From: Clarkia xantiana subsp. parviflora | Taxonomy: Eukaryota > Streptophyta > Magnoliopsida > Myrtales > Onagraceae | Direction of reading: 5' to 3' | Assembly: GCA_036873135.1 (NCBI GenBank) | Contig: JAPTYO010000002.1 | Location: 20,858,452 to 20,922,451 of the forward strand | DNA length: 64,000 nt | Shown: positions 1-10,408 of the stretch, in pieces | How positions within the stretch are numbered: the first letter of the stretch is position 1 | How the letters are laid out: each line of letters starts with the position of its first letter | The notes under the pieces: generated by a model | The model's input: only the letters and a program-made list of their open reading frames with translations | The model's database searches: none | What the model was told of the DNA's origin: nothing | Translations under genes and position numbers: made by a program

Positions 1-545
1 GCGCGACTACCGTATCCGCGATTACCGTTGCGTGTAGAGAAGTCAAGTTCGCACATTACCAATATGGATGACGGTTACCGCATGATCTTGAACCGTATTC
101 AAACCGCTCTAAAACCGGGTCCGGTCCCAAGAAAGCCTATAAATAGGAGGTCTTGGCCACCCATTTTCACACACTCTCATTTTGCCCAACTTTGGTATTT
201 TGAGCTCTGACTTCTCTCTAGAAATATTCGCTCTCTAGAAATTACATTTTTACCCTTATAGTGACTTAAGCATCGGAGAGGGCTCCGCTAGCACCACCCC
301 CCCCCCCCTCTCCGTGCTAGCATTGGTCCTTCATGCAGGAATCGCGTCTCAGACGCCCGCATCCGCGAACAGACCACCGCCTCTTGAGACACAGCCGATC
401 CGAGTCACAGACCTTTACGGGAGCAAATCCGAACACTCGTTAGTGGCCCAAACCCCCTCCCGACGGAAGGGTTACAGCCCAAAAAAGCCCGCACAACCAC
501 GCAAACAGACGCGTCCCCACGACCTTGTTCATCCCGGACGCAACA
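1..545 (+). mobile_element. Family B (Tat-like gypsy) LTR, left-truncated by the window edge
   Basis: The sequence aligns by eye with three other LTRs in this window (28708-29417, 41156-41912, 59471-60165). Shared landmarks, in order, are a TATAAATAG box, a CTGACTTCTCTCTAGA block, a C-tract framed by complementary arms, and an end of the form ...CGCAACA. The LTR ends at 545. At 546 the sequence becomes copia A internal sequence, so this copy is inserted in A. Whether it is a solo LTR or the 3' LTR of a complete element cannot be told, because its left end is outside the window. Small reading frames here are not genes. Confidence 0.8.
138..146 (+). promoter_or_regulatory. TATA box of family B LTR
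   Basis: TATAAATAG, in the same relative position in every B LTR of the window. By analogy with plant LTRs it marks the U3 promoter; the transcript would start roughly 30 bases downstream. Confidence 0.65.
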
Positions 546-1014
546 CATGTCATACATGAACACTTCCACATCAATCATGCATATTTTGCGACTGACTTTG
601 GTTTTAAAACATTTAAAATATTAGGGGTTGACTTGTAATTCATGCTTACAATTAATCATGACATGAATCCTAGGCAATCATATCCATCACAACATGTCTG
701 TCCTAATGCGCAAACCATATATTTAACCAGGGCTCCGCCCCAACATCCAGCTAGCTTGACGTCGTCAAGGCAACAGTTCTAATAAATACATGTGACAAAA
801 AGTAAACAATTGCAATTCAGCCTTCTAATTGATCCAATCCCTAAATCATGAATTTCCGAGATCTATACCCATAATCGAAACTAGGCATTAAGGTTTAATA
901 AAAAACATGAAAGTTTTAAACCTTCGAGCACTGTGTAGACTAATTAAAGTTAAAAAACATTTGGATTTTAAAACTTGACCATCCTATTTTATTAATTGAC
1001 TTGAATTCGATTTT

Positions 1015-1250
1015 GAAAAGTCCGGTTCGGTTCAGTCAATTTCGGTCCGGTCCGATTCGGTTCGGACTTGTTTTATTTTTAAAATCTGGTTCGGTTCGAA
1101 CCGGTCCAATAAAATAGGGTTCGGTTCAATCACTCAAAACCGGTTCGGTAAGGTTCACTTAGTTACCTCGGTTCAACCCATCCCGGCTAGGTCGAACCAA
1201 TTAAGAAAATCCGGTTTGGTTTTATTCCTATCCGGTTTAGCAAAGTGGAC
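1015..1250. repeat. CCGGTTCGG-rich low-complexity block of copia A leader
   Basis: Dense degenerate repeats of CGGTTCGG and CCGGTCC. The reverse complement of the same block is at 23937-24240 in the complete A element, so it is a family feature of the untranslated leader and not a separate insertion. Confidence 0.7.
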
Positions 1251-1383
1251 AAGCCCATTAATCACACAATGGTTGGGCCGAAATAATCTTGTGGGCTAAA
1301 TAGGGTTTAAGTCCACTAAAAACTTAACTTAGCCTCCAAGAATTATTAACTATATAAAATAATTTCCAATATTGCATATATAT

Positions 1384-1386
<3 letters not shown>

Positions 1387-1421
<35 letters not shown>
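1387..1421. repeat. (AT)n microsatellite
   Basis: An uninterrupted run of about 17 AT dinucleotides inside the copia A leader. Confidence 0.95.
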
Positions 1422-1424
<3 letters not shown>

Positions 1425-2078
1425 TGCCAAGATTCTATCTATAAGAAAAAATCAATCAACAATATATATATAAAATTCGGTCCAATTATATGTATATTTA
1501 TTTATTTATTGTCAATATCTTTAATAGGGAAACAAGTATACTGACAATATATTTTCTTAATCTTTTAGGTAACTAAATCTATCAATAGTATCTTTAATCC
1601 CTATAATTTAGCTAGATATATTGATAGTTATATATTTCTATATATTTAATGTGAACCTATCATTATGTTTCCAATTATAGATATATTGTTACCTTTAATA
1701 AAAATTAAAATATGGTAAACAATAACCTTAAAAATTTCGGCCGAAACTTTTATCTTGGTGCCTAAGAAATTAAAAAAAATTTACCTTGTAAATCTCATTA
1801 GGGTTCGGCCGAAAAACACCAAATTGGAAACAAGTGGTCAAATTTCAAGATCAAATTTTAATAAGATCTACAATCCAATGTTTGATTTTGATAAAAAAAA
1901 AAAAATCAACTTATTCTTGAAGATCATGAACATCAAATTTTACTAAGAACATCATGAATATTTCGGCCCTAACAATTGTAAAAATAGGAAATTTTAAATT
2001 TTCATTCTTTAAAATTTCGGCCATCACCTTTAAAAATCAAGAACACCAATTTATCAAAATCAAGAACTTCTAACACAG

Positions 2079-2090
2079 GCTCTGATACCA
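2079..2090 (-). other. Primer binding site, initiator tRNA-Met type
   Basis: The minus strand reads TGGTATCAGAGC, the usual copia primer site. It lies one base inside the LTR that begins at 2092, which fixes the element orientation as minus. Confidence 0.85.
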
Positions 2091-2091
2091 C

Positions 2092-2637
2092 TGTTGGGTT
2101 ACAGGGTTGACTACTACGGAAACATAAATAAGGCACATGCTTGTAATCAGAATTACGCAGCGGAAGATGTGCACATACCTTAAACCATTTTCGTAGTCCC
2201 AAGGATCCTGCTTAGGGAGTTCGCGATCCACCGGACGGAACCCGTAGAGGTTCTTGTTAAGGAAGTCCTACGCGGTATTAGCTCCACAACAAAGCCTCTA
2301 ATCGATTATTGGCAGGGACGGATCTCCAGAGTGATTTGCTCCAAGCAAATTGGCACACCCTTGGTGCTTGTATATGGTTCGGCCGAAACTTGTTCTATGG
2401 GGGGAGGGTTTTCTCTCAAATCACCACTTAGGAGGAATTGTGAATTACCCTTAAGAAAACCCTAAACTATAGTTTCAGCCGACCAGGTATAAGGGAGGCC
2501 CAATATTTGGGCCTCTCATGTCAATTGGGATTCGGGTCAAGCCTAATTACCCTAATGTGACATTTACCCAATTTCTTAAGTAACATATGCATATTAATGG
2601 GCTCCTAATTACGGCGCCCAATCTCCATATGCTAAAA
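2092..2637 (-). mobile_element. Copia family A 5' LTR (minus strand)
   Basis: Homologous to the LTRs at 22478-23077, 30499-31093 and 58341-58954. Shared motifs include a gcgccgtaa block next to the left edge of the LTR, CCAAGGGTGTGCCAATTTG, and an end reading CCCAACA on the minus strand. The outer edge has decayed from the expected TG to TT. The partner LTR is outside the window. Confidence 0.8.
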
Positions 2638-4470
2638 TAATCGAGTTGAGTTTCAAGAAAAAAATTGAAGAGATAATAACTTACAAATAAATATAATTTG
2701 ACTTTTAATTTATCAATTTCATTATTATTTAAAAGTAATAATATAATTAAGATTTAAATAAAATAAAATGAGTTTCCAAATTGCAATTAATTGATTATTA
2801 AATTTTAAAACGATAATATCTTTAGGATATTTATAGAATCGTAATTCTAAAGAATTTTAAGATCCAACTCATAATCTTAATTGTAAAGACCGTATGAAGA
2901 AACCAAATCAATTTACCCTTATATGATTGTAGAATCATAAAATTTTGATCGAGATTCTAACCTCATCACTCAAATTTTCTATTATAATTGAATCTTGACC
3001 GCTAAATTGTTCTTAAGATTCTGAAATGTGTCAAACTAAAAAAAATTGTTTTTATCATAAATGTGTAAAACTAAAAAAAAAAAATCAGTTTTATCATAAA
3101 TGTGTAAAACTAAAAATCATCAAAATCTCCCGGTCTTGTCGGAAATGAGATTTGAATTGCTGACCAAATCTCCTCCTAGTTATGTACATTTAGTGACGAA
3201 GTTATATGTAAAAATGGGATAGTAAACATCATTCAATTTCCAGTATTTTTATTGGGACCGAATGTTTATTTCTAAAGAAAAATATACTCTGAATTCACAT
3301 TATTTTGGTGTAATAACCCATTATTTTATGTAAGACAAAAATACTCTATTATTATTTTGTAACACCCATTCAATCTATTCAGGAAAAAAAAACTTATCAA
3401 TTTTAAGTTTTGGGCTTTCGACTTGAAGACGACGGTTATAAATTTTATTATTTAGATATTTTTTTACTAGATTATGAATTGTAGTTACTATAATCTAAAT
3501 TCTTACGTGATGTCAGTTAATAGGAAAAATGATGTAAATCATACAATTTATTTGAAAAAGATTTTTTTTTGAACCAACATGTTTTAAAATGTACAACATG
3601 CTTAAAATCAATGGTAATTAGTACTTCATTCAATCATACATCTAAAATTGTCATCAAATACATATTAAATTTACAAAAAACCGCATATTTTTCTAAATAT
3701 CAAACTCAAGACCTAATAACTTGTAATATTGTTACAATAGTCTCTCCACTCAATTTGACTGAATTGATAAGTCGGTTCTAGGTCTTATTTGATTCAATTA
3801 TAAATCATTAATTCTTATTTGTGATACTTTAAAAAGTAATCACTTAATTTTGTACATTAAAAATGCATTTAACGATAATTTTGGACAAAATAATTGAAAG
3901 AAGAACTAATTATTATCGTTTTGAAACATGTAGTCTTTTTGAAACATGTTGTATATTTTATATAATTTTCTCAATGAAATAAAATTATTATTATATAATA
4001 AATATTCACAAAAGAATTACATAACATAACCTATTATAAATAGGTATAACAATGCTGATGGTATGGTGAGGTTATCACTAATACCATAACCATACATTTT
4101 TTTTCCACTCATACCATATCCATAACCATTTATGTTATATTTATTAGTACAATAACCATAACCATAACCGTGAGTTTTCGCCATAATTAATTTAACCATT
4201 AAAACTAATACAACATCATTGTTTATACAAGAAATTCAAATTAAATATAATAATATTGTTTTATACAAGAAATCAAAATTAAAATTGAACTAAGAAGATT
4301 ATGTTTTCAGTTGTCAAATTGAATGTGTGAGTGAAATATTGAATAAGAACTAAGAGTCAGATATTTACAGTTATGAAAGAATGAATTGTCAAGATTGGTA
4401 AAAAATGAATGGCTAAGATTTAAAAACGAATGAATATTCAATATAATATGAGTGAACGTTCAAACATTTT
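2638..4470. other. AT-rich intergenic DNA, no gene seen
   Basis: Both strands are full of stops and homopolymers. The only structured patch is 4020-4165, where the minus strand shows imperfect GGTTAT hexamer repeats; these give a Gly-Tyr-rich frame that is a repeat artefact. I see no domain or splice-supported exon. Confidence 0.6.
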
Positions 4471-4474
4471 TTTG

Positions 4475-4883
4475 CCAATATCGGATTATAAACGGTCTAT
4501 GTATAATATTATATATGTAAAATATTATATATATATATAACCATAGATATGAACTAAATATCATTATCATAATCATTAAAGGTATAAAATATATCATTAT
4601 AATTGCACCACACTATAATAATATCAACAAATGATACTAAAAACTATGGTTATTTGACGTTTACGCCACCATTACCCGCCATAATTATAAACCTAATAAA
4701 ACCGCCCGTCTGTATGTAATTTTGCTCGACAGGTTAGTAGTTTTTTTTTGTTATATACAATTGCTTCTGCAATTTTGGATCAGAAGCGTTAATGTTAAAG
4801 TCGTCCCCAATGTGGCGTCTACTTGCCAAATTAGATTATACGCAGTCTATGTAAAATATTATATATATGTAAATTATTATTAT

Positions 4884-4930
<47 letters not shown>

Positions 4931-5092
4931 TAGTTATAACCATATATATGAACTAAATATCATAACCATAATCGTTACAAGTTACAAGTATAAAATTTAT
5001 CGTTATAATTGCACTACATTATAATAATACGGTTAACAATATCAACAAATGATACTAAAAACTATGGTTATTTGATGTTTACGCCAGCATTA
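4475..5092. repeat. Tandem duplication, unit about 350 bp (unit 1 and first part of unit 2)
   Basis: Unit 1 (about 4475-4825) and unit 2 (from about 4826) share the same order of blocks: a TATATGTAAA tract, GAACTAAATATCAT, AACAAATGATACTAAAAACT, then TTTACGCC. Unit 2 breaks at 5092, where the foldback MULE has inserted, and resumes at 6973. A (TA)n tract at 4889-4926 belongs to unit 2. Confidence 0.75.
4889..4926. repeat. (TA)n microsatellite
   Basis: About 19 TA dinucleotides in unit 2 of the tandem duplication; unit 1 has a much shorter run at the same place. Confidence 0.95.
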
Positions 5093-5422
5093 GAGATTTT
5101 GACCAAAATAGGTCTATATTAACAACCAACTACAAATATAGGCCAAAAGAACAATTAATTACATATATAAGGCTAGCCGGGTTGGGAGAACCCGTCGTAG
5201 TGAATTTTTTTTTTTTTTTTTTTCACTTGGCCGGGTCCCCAAATCCCGGCCAAGCAATAATTTTTTTTTTTATTGTGTACGGGGTGGGGTCACGGGGCTA
5301 TTTTGAACCACCCCCGTGACTTGTGCAGCAACTTTTTCAAAAAGTTGCTGCACTGCTGTCGGTGCTGTCTTGTCCAATAGACAGCACCGACAGCCCATCA
5401 ACAACGGTAAGTTTTTTTTTTA

Positions 5423-5424
<2 letters not shown>

Positions 5425-5469
<45 letters not shown>
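5425..5469. repeat. (TA)n microsatellite
   Basis: About 22 TA dinucleotides between the left MULE arm and the hAT element. Confidence 0.95.
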
Positions 5470-5496
5470 CATTTATCTATCATACATCATACAAAT

Positions 5497-5958
5497 TAGG
5501 GGTGGGTGCGGGCGGGTTCGGTCGGGAAATTTGAATAATAATTCCCGCCCACCAAAGTTCGGGTTTTAAGACTCGGGTTCGGGCTCGGTCGTGAAAATAT
5601 GAGAAAAATTCCCGCCTGGCCTCGGGTTTCAGATTTTTCAGGCGGGTTCGGGTTAGACCAAATTAACAACTTAGCAATATTTGTCTGTACAATTTTGCAA
5701 ATTATGTTAATTAAAAAAATGGTAAGCAAACTATGACTTGACTAAGTAACCATGATTACACACATCGATATCTTGACCAAGTAACTTGGATTATACAGAG
5801 CAGAATCAGATAACCATATTGATTCTTGACTACCTGGATTATACACACATCTTACCATCATACATCAACATGTGCATCCAGCCATCCATTTCAAACAAAT
5901 AAATTAACAACAATCCATTACACAACCAAAGTCTCTAACCAAATCAAAATACAACATC

Positions 5959-6055
<97 letters not shown>

Positions 6056-6228
6056 CAGGCGGGTTGGGTGAAACGGGTTTTTCACCTCAATACCCGAACC
6101 CGGACACGAATTTTCGGGCGGGAATTTTCAAATCGGGTTCGGTTTTCCAATCGGGACGGGTTTTTCGGGACGGTTTTGGAACAGGTTTCCCCGGGTTTCG
6201 GGTTCCCGGGTTTTTATGCCCACCCCTA
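5497..6228. mobile_element. Nonautonomous hAT element, TIR TAGGGGTGGG
   Basis: Exact 8-bp TSD ATACAAAT at 5489-5496 and 6229-6236. Terminal inverted repeats are TAGGGGTGGG at the left and CCCACCCCTA at the right. Subterminal sequence is rich in CGGGTTCGGG-type repeats on both sides, as in several plant hAT MITEs. It carries a long AAT microsatellite and no coding capacity. It is nested in the foldback MULE. Confidence 0.9.
5959..6055. repeat. (AAT)n microsatellite
   Basis: Uninterrupted trinucleotide run of about 32 units inside the hAT element; it would read as poly-Ile/Asn/Tyr and is not coding. Confidence 0.97.
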
Positions 6229-6972
6229 ATACAAATGGTGTTCGACCCCTCTAAAACGCACTCTTTGGGCCAAAATACGTTTTGTAGAAAATGTTTAAAA
6301 AAATATGACATAATTAATATAAATTTACAGTTATTAAAGAAAGCCAACGGTGCAAACGGAAACAAATTTGAAGTCCGGTAAAAATTATAAAAAATTTCGG
6401 CCCTAAACCCAAGCAATTTTTTTTTTATAAATTCTACCGGGCTTCAATTTTTTTTTTCTGTTTGCACCGTTGGCTTTCTTTAATAACTGTAAATTTATAT
6501 TAATTATGTCATATTTTTTTAAACATTTTCTACAAAACTTATTTTGGCCCAGAGCGTGCGTTTAGGGGGTTCAAACACCATTTGTATGATGTATAATAGA
6601 TGAAGGTTAAATATATACAGAGAAAGAAGTAAAAAAAATAAAAATTACCTATGATGATGGGCTGTCAGTATTGTCTATTGGACAAGACAGCACCGACAGC
6701 AGCAGTGCAACAACTTTTTGAAAAAGTTGCTGCACTGGTCACGGGGCTGGTTCAAAATAGCCCCGTGACCCCACCCGGTACACAAAAAAAAAAAAAAATT
6801 ATTGCTTGGCCGGGATTTGGGGACCCGGCCAAGTGAAAAAAAAAAAAAAAATTCACTACGCCGGGTTCTCCCAACCCGGCTAGCCTTATATGTGTAATTA
6901 ATTATTCTTTTGGCCTATATTTATATTTGATTGTTATTAAAGACTTATTTTGGTCAAAAATTCCCAGCATTA

Positions 6973-7115
6973 CCCGCAATAACTATAAACCTAATAAATC
7001 CGCCCGTATGTAATTTTGCTCGTCAGGTTAGTAGTTTTTTTTTTGTTATGTACAATTGCTTCTGTAATTTTAGGCCGGAAGTGTTAATGTTAAAGTCCTC
7101 TTTAAGGTAGCGCCT
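6973..7115. repeat. Resumed second unit of the 350-bp tandem duplication
   Basis: Matches 4670-4825 of unit 1: ACCCGC, AAACCTAATAAA, CCGCCCGT, GTAATTTTGCTCG, then GTTAATGTTAAAGTC. Together with 4826-5092 it restores unit 2 once the MULE is removed. The final part also resembles the SINE-like copies near 34.7 and 35.3 kb (TTAATGTTAAA followed by a CTTTAAGGTRGCG block). Confidence 0.7.
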
Positions 7116-7307
7116 ACAATGGAATTTGACCTCAAGCTGCCCCTATAAACCCAATTCGTTTTACCAATTGGTCTACCTAATTTTGAATTCGACAGGTTTG
7201 TAGTTAGTAGTAGTACGAAATGGTTACGGACTTGCAGTTGCAGCTAAAAAGCCTAAAATGAAGGGTAAAAACTCAAAAACAGAAATCCAAGAATAGAAAT
7301 AGCTAGG

Positions 7308-7320
7308 ACGGTGTCGTTTT
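7308..7320 (+). promoter_or_regulatory. Possible promoter motif ACGGTGTCGTTTT
   Basis: The reverse complement contains AAACGACACCGT, a motif often seen near plant transcription starts. It lies just upstream of the inferred 5' UTR exon of the gene at 8168-10408. No clear TATA box was found next to it. The role is inferred from position only. Confidence 0.35.
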
Positions 7321-7600
7321 TTCAGTTTCCCACCAACTACACTACTACCTTGCATTATTGAGAGGATCAGTTTTGGCGGAGAACAACAAAATAAGAAAAC
7401 AGCGATTTGTTCTCATCTCTGTATCAATCGGCAACACGACACGATACATTGACATCTGTACACCCCAAAATATCGAGAAAAACAGTGACACATCACCTCT
7501 CATCCTCTTCTCGACGTTGGATCCGCAATTCGACCGCTTCGTCGCCAGGTTTCAGTTCAGTATTCAGATCTACTTGCTTCCGAGTTCATCATCTGTGCAG

Positions 7601-8138
7601 GTTCTCTCTTCGTTCATTTCTTATTCAATTCAAAGTTTCCTGTAACTCCCTTTTTGTTGTTTCCTGTAATTGATTGATTCCGCTGGTTTGATGATCTTGC
7701 TTCTACTGCTGAACCTTAATTTCTTGATTTTGCTACTGTTTGTGCTTCTTTTTCTGTCCGATCTTGTTCCTGGAACTGATATTCCTATGCTGCAGTACGT
7801 TTGTATTACTAATGGCTTAGTTGCTGCTAAGTATGTGATGTGAAAGTACACAAAATTCTACCCAGCAGCATTTTTCCTTAATTTTAGTAACTTTCGTGAT
7901 TTTGAAGCAGAAAAATCTGATAAATTCATACGAAAAGTAACCCAAATTGCGGTTGATCAATGATTTTAGCCGATTCGCTAAAAAGAGGAACTTTTTTAGG
8001 GTTGGTTAATAGTACACTTCTGTTGGTTGGTTATTCTTCTTTAAGACTACCGCTAATTTATCTACATTCTATCATTTCGTTTAATTTCCGGAATCAATAA
8101 AAGACTTATTAACCCTATATATATATATATATTCACAG
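7601..8138 (+). other. Probable intron in the 5' UTR
   Basis: CAG|GTTCTC at 7600/7601 and a TATATATTCACAG|GGG acceptor at 8138/8139 give a GT-AG intron of 538 bp just before the start codon at 8168. Long leader introns are common in plant genes. The predicted leader exon begins around 7340. Needs transcript support. Confidence 0.5.
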
Positions 8139-8141
8139 GGG

Positions 8142-8156
8142 ATGCCTCAAAGGTAG
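8142..8156 (+). promoter_or_regulatory. Short upstream reading frame (Met-Pro-Gln-Arg-stop)
   Basis: ATG CCT CAA AGG TAG ends 11 bases before the main ATG at 8168. If the 5' UTR intron is spliced as proposed, this frame lies in the mature leader and could lower translation of the main frame. Confidence 0.4.
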
Positions 8157-8167
8157 ACTAGACAACA

Positions 8168-10408
8168 ATGGCAGCAGCAGAAGCTAGGGCTGTATGGCAG
8201 AGAACAGCCAACCGTTGCTTTGTACAAGAAGATGCCAAGAGAGCCCCGAAGCTCGCTTGCTGTCAATCATCTTCTTCCACATCCAAGCAAGTAGATTCCG
8301 GACCCACCAACACAGAAGAAACATCAGATCACCATGACAATGCAGGTGGCTTCATTCCTTTTCCAAGAAACGATTATCATAACCTCCCTTCCGAAACAAG
8401 ATGGTGGCTTCAGCTCCAACCTGGGTTCGGCTACCAAAGGGGTTTAGATATTGAGTTGGAGATTTTGAAGGCCGATTTGGGAAATTTGAATGATGATAAA
8501 CGCCGCCAAGAGAAATGCGGTGATGATGGCGTCAAGGAGAAAGATACTGTAGCTATGATGAGCAGCTACGAGTTTGTGTCTGTTTCGAAAGAGACAGACA
8601 TCCTAGGTCTTGATTCGGTGTCATCGTGGTCGGGTAATGAGAAGAACGAGCCGTGGTGGCGCACAACTGACAAGGATGATATAGCTTCCTTGGTTGCCAA
8701 GAAATCTCTTGACCATGTTGAGAACTGTGACCTTCCGCCACCTCAGAAGGTGCACGTTGGGGGACATCCTTATGCGGGTCTTGGATGCTTTGAACACCAT
8801 AAAATGTCGGAACCATCTTTAGATTGGAAATCTCGAAAGCAAGGAATTCGAGTAGGTTCTGCTGATTTTGGCAGACACGTCGGCGTGAAGTGGGCGGCCT
8901 CTGATGCACATGAGGAAGGGCATCAATTTGACAAGGCATTCAGGTATTATTTGTTTAGAAGATCTCTGCAGAACTGCACTTTTAGCTTTGGGCTTTTTTG
9001 TCGACATCTGTTATTGGGGCTTTTGCTGATTAAGATGTTGGATATATTCAACAATTAAAGAATGCAACCCAATTAGAGATTTTAGGAGAGGTTTCATCTA
9101 GTATACTTTTATGAGATGTGCTGGCTCTTAAGTGGATTAAGGGGTATTTGGATCACCTTACTACAAGATTATGGATAATAATTTGGATAATAGGAATCTC
9201 TAATAGACTAATGTAAAGGGAATGTTTGGTATATGCACCAATATAAAAGGTAAGTGAAAATTACCAGATGCAATATAATATCACAACCATTGTTTGATTT
9301 GATAATCACCAAAATGTGTATGAGAATCCAAGAAAATGTGCACTGATGCAGCAAATCAAACAGCACTTAGTGTTTGTGGTAAATTTTGCTTATAAAAGTC
9401 ATTTTTGCAGCCAAAAGAGTTGCAGCAGTAGCATGGAGGTGGATCAGAAAACAAAAGCAGCAGCATGGGAAGGTGACCGGAGCAAGGCTGAGCTACTGGA
9501 AGCACTCTGCCACTCTCAAACCCGAGCAAGGGAAGCAGAGAAGGCTGCAAAGATAGCCAATGCAGAGAAAGAACACATCGTTAAGCTATTCTTCAGGCAA
9601 GCCTCGCAGCTCTTTGCTTATAAGCAGTGGTTTCAACTCCTTCAGCTCGAATCAATGTACCTCCACATTAAGGACACAGATCAGTTCCCCGCCATCCGTC
9701 CTTGGAAGGGTAAAAAACTAAGGAAGAGCTGCAACTGGAGGAGAGGTATAAATAGTTAGTTATTGTTTAGCTTTTGCATCAAAGTTTAGTGCAAGTCATC
9801 TTCAATTTAACTCCTTTATGGTCTCCCTCTGGCTTGGATTCGACCCAAACCCAGGTCAACAAGGTAGCTCGACCTACTCTTGATGGGACTGACTATCTTT
9901 TGGTTAAGCCTAGTTGCTAGTTGAACCCTTGGATACGGCAAATTATTAGGTAAGTTTGGTGTTTACACCAAGTGAATCACAATCTGATAAGTGTACCATT
10001 TGCTCTCTAGGGTTCATCCAACCCAATAAATTTTTAGAAAGAAAAAAAAAACAACGGGTGGACACTTGTCAGGTATTAATTGGATTGGTGTTACATCAAG
10101 CTCACCTAAGAATTAGTCCTTGGATACAGTCGACCCTCGCCCTAGCTTGGTCCCACCCAGATTAGCTGGACCCACCTAGCCTGGATCGAACCTTGGGCAA
10201 AGAAGCCCTACCCTGACTCCATTCACTATCTGATGCAACCGATAATACGTTAAGCGGTTCTTATAACTGTGTAGGTAAATGGGGGAGGCAAGGACGGATG
10301 CAAGTTGATGTTACTAAATACGCGGTTGCAATTGCATTAGGGCTGGGGCTTGTGGGTGCTGGGTTATTACTCGGATGGACCGTTGGTTGGATGTTGCCAC
10401 CTATCTAG
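8168..10408 (+). CDS. Conserved plant-specific protein with C-terminal membrane anchor, three exons
   Basis: Exons 8168-8943, 9411-9745 and 10275-10408 join in phase (phase 2, then phase 1) to give 414 residues. Donors are AG|GTATTA and AG|GTATAA; acceptors are TTTTTGCAG and TGTGTAG. Residues 1-35 (MAAAEARAVWQRTANRCFVQ...) and the TRWWLQLQPGFGYQRG and PWWRT...SLDHVENCDLPPPQK stretches look like an uncharacterised land-plant family I recognise but cannot name safely. Residues about 275-340, rich in Ala, Glu and Lys, could form a coiled coil. Residues about 386-410 (YAVAIALGLGLVGAGLLLGW...) form one hydrophobic helix at the extreme C terminus, so the protein may be tail-anchored with its bulk in the cytosol. 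Reading through intron 1 or 2 would end early. No catalytic motif is visible. There is no stop or frameshift, and it is the only apparently intact host protein gene in the window. Confidence 0.85.
9941..10114. mobile_element. Hairpin MITE in intron 2 (family of 35452-35584)
   Basis: It begins AATTATTAGGTAAGTTTGG and ends with a diverged inverted copy (CTCACCTAAGAATT). It shares the TTGGTGTTTACACCAA block with the copies at 35452-35584 and 37660-37834. It lies wholly inside intron 2 of the host gene, so splicing would remove it. Confidence 0.65.

Larger units (their letters stand above)
546..2091 (-). mobile_element. Copia family A, 5' internal region (minus strand), degenerate
   Basis: On the minus strand this stretch follows the LTR at 2092-2637 and its primer site. 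It is the inverted counterpart of 23078-24670 in the complete A element: the same FARs of GGCCGAAATTT-type sequence, the AT-rich leader and the CGGTTCGG-rich block occur in the same order. No gag frame survives. The element continues leftwards but is interrupted at 545/546 by a family B LTR, so the rest lies outside the window. Confidence 0.75.
5093..6963. mobile_element. Foldback Mutator-like element with hairpin-rich arms
   Basis: Exact 9-bp TSD CCAGCATTA at 5084-5092 and 6964-6972. The ends are inverted (left GAGATTTTGACCAAAATA; the right end gives nearly the same sequence in reverse complement), and the inverted arms extend over about 330 bp on each side (5093-5415 and 6640-6963). Each arm contains five successive small hairpins, described in the findings. 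A hAT element sits in the middle. A second inverted patch (about 6237-6410 versus 6420-6590) flanks the centre. There is no transposase frame. A 9-bp TSD with long inverted arms is typical of nonautonomous Mutator-like elements. Confidence 0.85.

Noticed and set aside
4017..4199. Gly-Tyr-rich minus-strand frame
   Set aside because: Product of imperfect GGTTAT hexamers; no start context, splice sites or homology cue.
5826..6071. Frame with a long poly-isoleucine run
   Set aside because: Translation of the AAT microsatellite inside a hAT element.
8553..9007. Minus-strand frames opposite exon 1 of the host gene
   Set aside because: Shadows of the plus-strand exon, which has recognisable conserved blocks and clean splice sites.
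9130..9310. Possible MITE in intron 1 (GGTATTTGGATCACC and TGTTTGGTATATG stretches)
   Set aside because: No clear inverted ends or duplication could be read.
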